A stretch of DNA of 6,115 bases from positions 1 to 6,115 of the forward strand of contig JABGUO010000246.1 in assembly GCA_018646565.1 (NCBI GenBank). The letters are read 5' to 3'. Shown in pieces: positions 1-5,379 of the stretch. The translations under genes were made by a program, and so were the position numbers. The notes under the pieces were generated by a model. That model did not search any database, was not told where the DNA came from, and saw nothing but the letters and a program-made list of their open reading frames with translations. The DNA comes from Opitutia bacterium (GTDB lineage: Bacteria > Verrucomicrobiota > Verrucomicrobiia > Opitutales > Seribacteraceae). The first letter of the stretch is position 1; the number at the start of each line of letters is the position of its first letter.

Positions 1-1221
1 GACAATCTCTGCTTTATGATCAAAAACAGGGTGTTCCAAAAGTACAGGTTTATGAAATTCCTGCAGGACAGAGACGGGAGAAGGAAAGGATTTCACTGCA
101 TCAGGAAGAGACTGGCTCCATTCTTCCCCTGAGACATCATCCCCAATGACCACACTTCTCGCCCCCCATGCAGTTTCGTGAAATCCACTCGCCTTAATCA
201 CTAATGACCTTTCTTTCTTCGAAGCCCCGCTCAACTCACTCCAATTCCCCAAACGCTTTCCTCGGACTAGCGGACCATCCACAGTAGCACCCGGGGGAAT
301 TGGAGCCGGATCAAGAACCCAGGTTGTGGGAATAACGCTCCGAAGAAGGGCTAATTCCTTCTTATTTAAATTCTCCTGCCAAAACTCCTGTAATCGATGA
401 TGGTGGAAAAGGGCCAGGGATAATTTCTCTTCCTGAAAAGGACGCATGGGAGGAGTGACCACCAATTTTTCTTCTTCCACTAACCTTGCCAACTCCTTCA
501 TTTCGGGGACCTGTTCATAATCAAATAACTCCCAAAAACGATACAGTAAATCGATTTTCTCATTTTTCAGGAAAACTCCTGAATCCCTCATTTGAAGAGC
601 ACTGGGTGCACAAACCACAATCCAATAACCAAGGGAACGGAGATTCTCTGCAAGCCATTCCATTTCGGGTAAATAAGTCTCTGCCTCTTCACTCACGGCA
701 ATTGCAAATTTAGATTCTCCCTGTTTTGTCCCAGGGCAAGCCTCCATTAATGCTTCGCCAAAAGATTTAATCATTTCCGAGCTATTCCTTCCGAAATAAA
801 TCTGATTTAAAAATGCGGTAAGTCCGATTCCACCTGGAACGGCATCCCATTCCGTCAAAGCAAGTCCATCTTGAGTTGGTAATAAATCGGGCCGCAACAC
901 TGCAGGCATTGAACCCAAAACCGATTTTGAAATAGAATGCTCGACTAACCACTTGGGTTTTCCTGCATCATAATAGTCTGCAACCCAAGGTACTTTTAAA
1001 TCCTCATTCCTCAAAATCTTCTGACTATTCTTCGACTTTAAATACAGTTTTTCAATTGCCTGGTAAAAAGAGAATGCAGCTTGCCCAAGGGCTTCAATCT
1101 CAACTTGTGCAGATTCTAAAAACGACCAATACTGGGGAGACCACTTCCAGGTCTTCCCTGCAAACAAAGGATTTTTTTGATGCAATTCAATCTCGTCCCA
1201 ACTCAGGTCAGGTGATTCCAT
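1..1221 (-). CDS. Circularly permuted ATP-grasp-like protein, function unknown (partial, C-terminus cut by window edge)
   Basis: I read 407 uninterrupted codons from an ATG at 1221-1219 to the left edge, without a stop. No specific enzyme is recognised. The layout resembles circularly permuted ATP-grasp / glutathionylspermidine-synthase-like ligases: an N-terminal part with RPDLLP (residues 110-115) and a TEWDAVPGGIGLT stretch (123-135), as in the R-x-D...E-x-D/N-x-x-P-x-G motif of these proteins; a middle part with an alpha/beta segment (KFAIAVSEE, 171-179; LGYWIVVCAPS, 197-207), DLLYRFWEL (224-232) and EEKLSLALF (264-272); then VIKASGFHETAWGARSVVIG (341-360) and VLQEF (385-389), which look like the ATP-grasp nucleotide-binding strand, glycine-containing loop and following strand. 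If correct, it would join a carboxylate to an amine or thiol using ATP; the substrate is unknown. No signal peptide or membrane segment is visible. It overlaps the prfB stop by one base (TAATG), so it is probably translated by coupling in the cysH-prfB transcript. The gene call is secure; the family assignment is moderate and made by eye. Confidence 0.85.
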   Translation of the reverse strand, partial: MESPDLSWDEIELHQKNPLFAGKTWKWSPQYWSFLESAQVEIEALGQAAFSFYQAIEKLYLKSKNSQKILRNEDLKVPWVADYYDAGKPKWLVEHSISKSVLGSMPAVLRPDLLPTQDGLALTEWDAVPGGIGLTAFLNQIYFGRNSSEMIKSFGEALMEACPGTKQGESKFAIAVSEEAETYLPEMEWLAENLRSLGYWIVVCAPSALQMRDSGVFLKNEKIDLLYRFWELFDYEQVPEMKELARLVEEEKLVVTPPMRPFQEEKLSLALFHHHRLQEFWQENLNKKELALLRSVIPTTWVLDPAPIPPGATVDGPLVRGKRLGNWSELSGASKKERSLVIKASGFHETAWGARSVVIGDDVSGEEWSQSLPDAVKSFPSPVSVLQEFHKPVLLEHPVFDHKAEIV

Positions 1222-2360
1222 TAATCCTCTACTTGTATTTCTTTATTTCTCTGCCTGGGGCACCCGGCACGTAACCAACCGTTTACAAAAGGATCCAACT
1301 CTCCATCCATTACCGCCTGTACTCCCGAAGTTTCGACACCGGTACGTAAATCCTTCACCATTTGATAGGGCTGAAATACATAGCTTCGGATTTGATTCCC
1401 CCACCCCATTTCTCCTTTCGAACCGTAAAACTTTTCCATCTCCACCCGCTTTTCATCCTGTTCTTTTTCATAGATCCGGGATTTAAGGACCCTCATCGCA
1501 GTTTGTTTATTCTTTAACTGTGAACGTTCATTTTGGCATTGAACTACAATATTAGTGGGCAAGTGAGTCAAGCGGACTGCGGAGTCAGTCTTATTTACAT
1601 GCTGACCTCCCTTACCACTTGAGCGGTAAGTATCAATTCGAAGGTCATCATCCGGGATGTCCATATCCACATCATCATCCTCCATCTCAGCAATTACATC
1701 CACTGAACAAAAGGAGGTGTGCCTTCTTTTATTGGAATCAAACGGACTAATTCTAACCAATCGATGGACGCCCCGCTCCGCCTTTGCATATCCATAGGCG
1801 TGCAAACCCTCCATCTTGATTGAACAACGACTTACCCCCGCTTCTTCACCGGGTTGAAGATCTTGTAGCTCGACCTTAAATCCACGCCGCTCAGCCCATC
1901 GCATATACATTCTCATTAGCATATCAGCCCAGTCGCACGACTCAGTCCCTCCTGCACCGGCATGAATACTTAACAAGGCAGGTCGGTCGTCAAATGGCTC
2001 ACCCAAAAAGCTCGCCACTTCTAAATCCTCGACCTTGCTCAGTAATGCCTCGAGGGTACTCATAAATTCACTCTCCATTTCCTGGTCATTCTCGTCCTCA
2101 TCACATAATTCAGCGAGGGCATCCAAATCGTCGACTTGGACTCGGAACGATTCAATTTTCTCAACTGTCTGCTTGAGTCGGTTGGCCTCTGAACTAACTC
2201 GCTTTGCCTCGGTTTGGTCATCCCAAAATGTGGGAGCAGACATAAGAGACTCGAGTTCAAGAATGGCTTTCTTCTTCTCATCGCAATCAAGAAACTTCCA
2301 TAGGTGCGTCGTCTTTTTGATCAGATCTTGCAGGCGGGATTTATCATCAGGTAAAATCAT
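1221..2360 (-). CDS. prfB: Peptide chain release factor 2 (RF2), single continuous frame
   Basis: RF2 recognises UGA and UAA stop codons in the ribosomal A site and triggers hydrolysis of peptidyl-tRNA. All parts of the 379-residue protein are visible: an acidic helical domain 1 (about 1-115), HAGAGGTES (133-141), the stop-codon-reading tripeptide SPF (205-207) that distinguishes RF2 from RF1 (PxT), and the catalytic GGQ loop [12 protein letters not shown] (247-258), followed by the conserved [17 protein letters not shown] and KDLRTGVET stretches. The length is slightly above the usual roughly 365. SPF and GGQ sit at almost the same residue numbers as in E. coli RF2, which supports the ATG at 2360 although no Shine-Dalgarno is seen before it. 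The start lies 17 nt after the cysH stop, and the stop overlaps the next ATG, so it is the middle gene of a likely three-gene operon. At the usual +1 frameshift point (E. coli CTT TGA C) this gene reads CTT GAT in frame (codons 24-25, bases 2291-2286), so the autoregulatory frameshift is absent. Confidence 0.97.
   Translation of the reverse strand: MILPDDKSRLQDLIKKTTHLWKFLDCDEKKKAILELESLMSAPTFWDDQTEAKRVSSEANRLKQTVEKIESFRVQVDDLDALAELCDEDENDQEMESEFMSTLEALLSKVEDLEVASFLGEPFDDRPALLSIHAGAGGTESCDWADMLMRMYMRWAERRGFKVELQDLQPGEEAGVSRCSIKMEGLHAYGYAKAERGVHRLVRISPFDSNKRRHTSFCSVDVIAEMEDDDVDMDIPDDDLRIDTYRSSGKGGQHVNKTDSAVRLTHLPTNIVVQCQNERSQLKNKQTAMRVLKSRIYEKEQDEKRVEMEKFYGSKGEMGWGNQIRSYVFQPYQMVKDLRTGVETSGVQAVMDGELDPFVNGWLRAGCPRQRNKEIQVED
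1225..1230 (-). promoter_or_regulatory. Shine-Dalgarno for the ATP-grasp-like gene, inside the prfB 3' end
   Basis: On the minus strand AGAGGA lies within the last codons of prfB; its GAGG core ends 4 nt before the ATG at 1221. It is the clearest ribosome-binding sequence in the window and supports this ATG, which shares its A with the prfB stop codon TAA. The arrangement fits termination-reinitiation coupling of the two genes. Confidence 0.6.
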
Positions 2361-2377
2361 AAGTTACAGGATTTGTT

Positions 2378-3100
2378 TTAAACCGAAAAGTCAAGCCCCT
2401 CAGGTACATCCAAGTGTAATCCACACTCTCTACCATGGCCACCATGTCTTGAATCTTCTGCTGATTTCGAGGGGTCAATCTTTTGGGTGCTATGATGATC
2501 TCCAACCGAGTCATACCCCATTCCTTCGAGCGGATGATAGGGGAGGTTATTTTTGGGCAAGTATTGGTAGGTCTTTCGATCGTCCCAGTCCAGTATTGGA
2601 TAAAATTTTAAAACATCACCCTGATATTCGATAAAGGGCCTCTTTTCACGATCTGAAGATTGCGCTCTTCGCAACCCGGAAAGCCACACCGTTGCACCTA
2701 ATTCTTTCAAGGCGCGCTCCATAGGTTCTTTTTTATTAATGAAATTGTATTTTTTCATTTCATTTTTGCCCTGCTCCCACAACTTTCCAAATTTTACCTC
2801 TTGAAAGGAAGGGGTTAATGGAGAGGAGAAGATTCGAGGCTGAAAATCCAATTTTTCCTGTAAAGTTTGTGCATATTGATAAGTTTCATGAAATAAATAA
2901 CCGGTATCCACAAAAATAACCGGTATTTCCTTTCTTACCTGTAAGACAAGATTCAGCATTACAGAACTCTGCAGTCCAAAGCTGGTCGACAGGACAACCC
3001 CTGCACCAAACCGCTCCCATACCCAAGCAATCCTTTCTTGAGCAGAAAGGGCTTTCATTTCAATATCAAATTCCGATAATTCTTCGTCAGACAGGTTCAT
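2378..3100 (-). CDS. cysH: Phosphoadenylylsulfate (PAPS) reductase, thioredoxin-type
   Basis: This cytoplasmic enzyme reduces 3'-phosphoadenylylsulfate to sulfite and PAP with thioredoxin or glutaredoxin, a step of assimilatory sulfate reduction. The 240-residue protein has the family layout: VVLSTSFGLQSSVML (35-49), the modified PP-loop of the adenylyl-sulfate-binding fold; VIFVDTGYLFHET (61-73); KKEPMERALKEL (123-134); WLSGLRRAQSSDR (139-151); YPILDWDD (167-174); and the C-terminal ECGLH (225-229) carrying the catalytic cysteine Cys226. Cys226 is the only cysteine in the protein. The paired cysteines that hold the 4Fe-4S cluster in APS reductases are therefore missing, which points to the PAPS-specific, cluster-free class as in E. 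coli. The length matches that class. The ATG at 3100 is the first start after the divergent spacer; no clear Shine-Dalgarno precedes it. It is the first gene of the leftward cysH-prfB-ATP-grasp cluster. No other sulfate-assimilation gene (cysD, cysN, cysC, cysI) lies in the window. Confidence 0.96.
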   Translation of the reverse strand: MNLSDEELSEFDIEMKALSAQERIAWVWERFGAGVVLSTSFGLQSSVMLNLVLQVRKEIPVIFVDTGYLFHETYQYAQTLQEKLDFQPRIFSSPLTPSFQEVKFGKLWEQGKNEMKKYNFINKKEPMERALKELGATVWLSGLRRAQSSDREKRPFIEYQGDVLKFYPILDWDDRKTYQYLPKNNLPYHPLEGMGYDSVGDHHSTQKIDPSKSAEDSRHGGHGRECGLHLDVPEGLDFSV

Positions 3101-3114
3101 TCAAAATACAAAAT

Positions 3115-3138
3115 TTGGATAATGACAAAATAATCCAA
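3115..3138. repeat. Inverted repeat TTGGAT-N12-ATCCAA over the cysH promoter
   Basis: The arms TTGGAT (3115-3120) and ATCCAA (3133-3138) are perfect reverse complements around a 12-nt AT-rich spacer, with partial matching continuing outward into A/T bases. The centre-to-centre distance of about 18 nt places both half-sites roughly two helical turns apart, and the dyad overlaps the proposed cysH -10 element. It could be an operator for a dimeric regulator; a chance match in AT-rich DNA is also possible. Confidence 0.35.
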
Positions 3139-3147
3139 TTTAGTAAA
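3119..3147 (-). promoter_or_regulatory. Candidate sigma-70-type promoter for cysH-prfB
   Basis: On the minus strand TTTACT (3147-3142) and CATTAT (3124-3119) are separated by exactly 17 nt; each matches the -35/-10 consensus at four of six positions. Transcription would start near 3112, about a dozen bases before the cysH ATG. The spacer is AT-rich and lies between divergent genes, where a promoter is required, but the hexamers are weak and the consensus for this organism is unknown. Confidence 0.35.
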
Positions 3148-3163
3148 GAATAGGCTGAGTCAT

Positions 3164-3190
3164 AAAGTGAATGATTTTGATTCGCACTTT
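3164..3190. repeat. Bulged inverted repeat upstream of the SIS gene
   Basis: AAAGTGAAT (3164-3172) pairs with ATTCGCACTTT (3180-3190): nine base pairs interrupted by a two-base CG bulge, with a 7-nt loop. It lies 27-53 bases before the GTG of the plus-strand gene and overlaps its possible -35 region. It could be a second operator in the divergent spacer or a weak hairpin. No gene ends here, so a terminator role is unlikely. Confidence 0.25.
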
Positions 3191-3208
3191 TAATAATATT
3201 TCTATTAG
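3181..3208 (+). promoter_or_regulatory. Weak candidate promoter for the SIS-cca operon
   Basis: TTCGCA (3181-3186) and TATTAG (3203-3208) are 16 nt apart, each with four of six consensus matches. Transcription from it would start around 3215, almost at the GTG (3217), giving a leaderless or near-leaderless message. That would fit the lack of a Shine-Dalgarno there. Several other AT-rich hexamers lie nearby, so the choice is uncertain. Confidence 0.2.
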
Positions 3209-3216
3209 ATTTACCC

Positions 3217-3825
3217 GTGGAAGATATTGTACAGTTATTAAATCGAAGGCCGGAATTAAAAGTTTGCCGAGATGACATCCAATCTGCCTGCCAACTCCTT
3301 CTCGATTGTTTTCGCTCCGGGAATCAAGTCCTGCTCTGTGGAAATGGAGGAAGTGCAGCCGATTGTGAACATATTGCCGGTGAACTAGTGAAACGATTCT
3401 CCCGACCACGCCCATTAGGCAAAGAACTCGCAGAAAAACTGGGTCCGGACCTCGCCCAAAACCTGCACGGTGCCCTCCCCGCATTATCCCTGCCCTCCAT
3501 GGTCGGGTTTACCACTGCTTTTGTAAATGACGATGAACCAGAGTACGCCTTTGCCCAACAGGTGGTAGCCTTTGGCAAACCGGGTGATATCCTGCTGGGG
3601 ATCAGTACATCAGGAAATTCCCGAAATATTGTTCATGCAGTAAAGGCGGCTAATGCCCTTGGACTTCATACCATTGGACTTACTGGAGAATCAGGTGGTG
3701 ATTTGGCATCCGCTTGCAAACTTTGCATCCAAGCACCAGCAACCGAAGTGCCTCGGGTGCAAGAGCTTCATCTTCCGATCTATCATACCCTTTGCCAGGT
3801 GGTGGAAGATACTCTCTTCCCCTGA
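3217..3825 (+). CDS. gmhA: SIS-domain sugar-phosphate isomerase, phosphoheptose isomerase (GmhA) type
   Basis: Proteins of this type convert sedoheptulose 7-phosphate to D-glycero-D-manno-heptose 7-phosphate, the first step toward ADP-heptose for lipopolysaccharide core or other glycans. The 202-residue protein has a single SIS domain: LLCGNGGSAADCEHIAGEL (39-57), GDILLGISTSGNSRNIV (123-139), TIGLTGESGGDLA (152-164) and VQELHLPIYH (181-190). By comparison with E. coli GmhA, the zinc and catalytic ligands appear conserved as His52, Glu56, Gln182 and His190. An extra segment of roughly 20 residues (about 67-87) after the first helix is absent from E. coli GmhA but occurs in a longer SIS subfamily. 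The start is a GTG; the upstream in-frame stop is at 3178-3180, no ATG lies in frame between, and no Shine-Dalgarno is evident. The gene ends in TGA two bases before the cca ATG. The substrate is inferred; a DiaA-like or other sugar-phosphate role cannot be excluded, so the symbol is tentative. Confidence 0.88.
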   Translation: MEDIVQLLNRRPELKVCRDDIQSACQLLLDCFRSGNQVLLCGNGGSAADCEHIAGELVKRFSRPRPLGKELAEKLGPDLAQNLHGALPALSLPSMVGFTTAFVNDDEPEYAFAQQVVAFGKPGDILLGISTSGNSRNIVHAVKAANALGLHTIGLTGESGGDLASACKLCIQAPATEVPRVQELHLPIYHTLCQVVEDTLFP

Positions 3826-3827
3826 TT

Positions 3828-5219
3828 ATGAGCAAATCGATTGATTTGCAAAGTCGCCTACCTACAAGTCTGGCCGACCTTTCCCGTTCAATCGCCACTT
3901 TAATTCAAAAAAAAGGCGGCCACTTTCTCCTTGTGGGCGGAACCGTTCGTGACCTGTTTATCCAAGAAACTCCCCTTGAGCTCGATGCCGAAGTACGCGG
4001 GCTCAGTACCGAACAACTCATTGATTGTCTCCACCCCCTCTATCCAACCGATCAGGTGGGCAAATCTTTCGGCGTGCTCAAACTGAAGGGATTTCCGGTG
4101 GAAATTGCCCTTCCTCGAACCGAGATTAAAACGGGCAGTGGCCATAAGGGATTCTCAATCGAGGTCGACCCACACTTACCTTTTGAACAAGCGGCGTTGC
4201 GGAGAGACTTTACGATCAATGCAATGGGACTCGATCCATTAACCGGAGAAATCAAAGATCCATTCCGGGGGGAATATGACCTGAAAGAAAAAATTCTTCG
4301 TCATGTAAGTACTGCCTTTTCGGAAGACCCACTCCGTGTACTGCGCGGTATGCAGTTCGCCGCCCGCTTTTCTCTCCAAGCCCATTCCAAAACGATTGAA
4401 CTCTGTCAAAAAATCGAATTGGAAGGCCTGGCCTCGGAAAGAATTTTTGGAGAATGGAAAAAACTCATTATTCAGGGAGTCTCGATTTCCAAGGGTCTCA
4501 ATTTTCTCCGGCAAACTAAATGGCTTCGCTTCTTTCCCGAACTACAGGCCATGGTTGATTGCCCACAGGATCCAATATGGCACCCCGAGGGAGATGTATG
4601 GACCCACACCCTGCATTGCCTTGACTCATTTGCCAAAAAGCGAATTGGTGAGGAATGGGAAGACCTCGTGGTGGGATTGGCGGTTCTTTGTCACGATATT
4701 GGCAAACCATTAACTACCAAGATCGGTGAGGATGGAAGAATACGTTCGCCAAAGCACGAACCCTTGGGCGAAGAACCGACCCGAAATTTTCTCTCCCGAA
4801 TGACCAATCAAAATGACCTGATCGAGCAGGTCGTCCCACTAGTGAGGAGACACCTGGCCCCCCGTACATTCTACAATGATCAGGCAAGCGACGGAGCGAT
4901 TCGCAGACTGGCCCGGCAGGTGATTCGGATCGACCGTTTAGTTCGAGTCGCCGATGCAGATATTTCAGGCAGACCACCAAGAGAAGATACTTTTCCCGAA
5001 GGCCCATGGCTACTGAAACGGTCGGAGGAGTTGAAAGTCCAAGATTCCGCCCCACTACCTATCATTATGGGAAGGCACCTAATCGAACGAGGACTCACCC
5101 CGAGCCCTGATTTTTCCCGTATTCTCGAAAAATGCTTTGAAGCACAGCTCGATGGTACATTCACAGAGCAGCAAGGCGGGCTACAGTATCTCACTTCTTT
5201 GCTGGCTGAAGAGCATTAA
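3828..5219 (+). CDS. cca: CCA tRNA nucleotidyltransferase with HD domain
   Basis: This enzyme adds or repairs the 3' CCA end of tRNAs using CTP and ATP. In the 463-residue product: the nucleotidyltransferase head LLVGGTVRDL (34-43); the metal site ELDAEVRGL (51-59); GKSFGVLKL (78-86); LPRTEIKTGSGHKGF (95-109); the nucleotide-selecting RRDFTINAM (125-133); and EDPLRVLRGMQFAARF (166-181). An HD phosphohydrolase-like domain follows with WHPEGDVWTH (251-260) and LCHDIGKP (287-294), then a C-terminal segment with GRHLIERGLTPSP (415-427). The family's usual DxD metal motif reads Glu51-Leu-Asp53 here. I chose the ATG at 3828, 2 nt after the SIS stop (TGATTATG). The frame stays open upstream to 3714, but those 38 codons lie inside the SIS gene and lack family similarity. 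The close spacing indicates translational coupling. It could act as a poly(A) polymerase relative, but the overall pattern fits CCA enzymes better. Confidence 0.93.
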   Translation: MSKSIDLQSRLPTSLADLSRSIATLIQKKGGHFLLVGGTVRDLFIQETPLELDAEVRGLSTEQLIDCLHPLYPTDQVGKSFGVLKLKGFPVEIALPRTEIKTGSGHKGFSIEVDPHLPFEQAALRRDFTINAMGLDPLTGEIKDPFRGEYDLKEKILRHVSTAFSEDPLRVLRGMQFAARFSLQAHSKTIELCQKIELEGLASERIFGEWKKLIIQGVSISKGLNFLRQTKWLRFFPELQAMVDCPQDPIWHPEGDVWTHTLHCLDSFAKKRIGEEWEDLVVGLAVLCHDIGKPLTTKIGEDGRIRSPKHEPLGEEPTRNFLSRMTNQNDLIEQVVPLVRRHLAPRTFYNDQASDGAIRRLARQVIRIDRLVRVADADISGRPPREDTFPEGPWLLKRSEELKVQDSAPLPIIMGRHLIERGLTPSPDFSRILEKCFEAQLDGTFTEQQGGLQYLTSLLAEEH

Positions 5220-5253
5220 GTTCCTCCCACCAATGAACTCCGATTCGTTGTCC

Positions 5254-5379
5254 TTAATCTAATGCGGCTCGAATCCAATCATTAGTATAATTCAAGACCC
5301 CGGCTTTCCTCACCGCGATTACTGAGAGTAATTCCTTTTTAGCCTGCAACCAACTTCTTAATCGTTCTCTGGTCGGCAT
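5254..5379 (-). other. Open +1 frame continuing past the sigma-54 regulator stop (41 codons)
   Basis: On the minus strand a frame shifted by +1 relative to the regulator begins with ATG at 5379, directly after an in-frame TAG, overlaps the last 13 codons of the regulator and runs to TAA at 5254. The 28 codons beyond the regulator's stop (from KKELLSV to WIRAALD) have a mixed, helix-like composition and look more like protein than random spacer. It could be a frameshifted or recoded C-terminal extension of the regulator, the remnant of an older longer C-terminus, a tiny separate gene, or chance. No Shine-Dalgarno was noted and I recognise no family. Confidence 0.25.
5317..5340 (+). terminator. 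Possible intrinsic terminator after cca
   Basis: ATTACT (5318-5323) and AGTAAT (5327-5332) form a perfect 6-bp stem with a GAG loop, closed further by a G-U pair, and are followed by TCC and five T (5336-5340). It lies about 100 bases after the cca stop, just before the convergent gene's end. The stem is short and AT-rich, so it would be a weak terminator. On the minus strand the hairpin has no T run and would not serve the sigma-54 gene. Confidence 0.35.

Noticed and set aside
486..713. A 75-codon plus-strand frame antisense to the ATP-grasp-like gene
   Set aside because: The minus strand is continuously open over 407 codons here with a coherent protein; the plus-strand frame has no ribosome-binding site or recognisable features.
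2035..2634. A 199-codon plus-strand open frame antisense to prfB and cysH
   Set aside because: It runs across the ends of two well-identified genes on the other strand, is rich in Ser and Arg as expected for an antisense shadow, and shows no recognisable domain.
3140..3484. A 114-codon minus-strand open frame across the divergent spacer and the SIS gene
   Set aside because: It overlaps the conserved SIS active-site region in antisense and lacks any motif; it is best explained as a shadow of the real gene.
3714..3827. A 38-codon upstream extension of the cca reading frame from an ATG at 3714
   Set aside because: It lies wholly within the 3' end of the SIS gene, and its residues are low-complexity Ser/Pro/Gly-rich with no family match. 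The ATG at 3828 gives the normal N-terminus and the usual tight operon spacing.
5262..5278. A tRNA T-arm-like string (GGCTCGAATCC) that might mark a tRNA or an attachment site
   Set aside because: The flanking bases do not pair into a 5-bp T stem, and no acceptor, D or anticodon arm is found around it. It is a chance resemblance.
5242..5285. Interleaved inverted repeats GATTCG/CGAATC and CTAATG/CATTAG in the convergent spacer
   Set aside because: The arms are only 6 bp with loops of 22 and 15 nt, they cannot form together, and there is no T run after them, so they do not support a terminator or regulatory structure.
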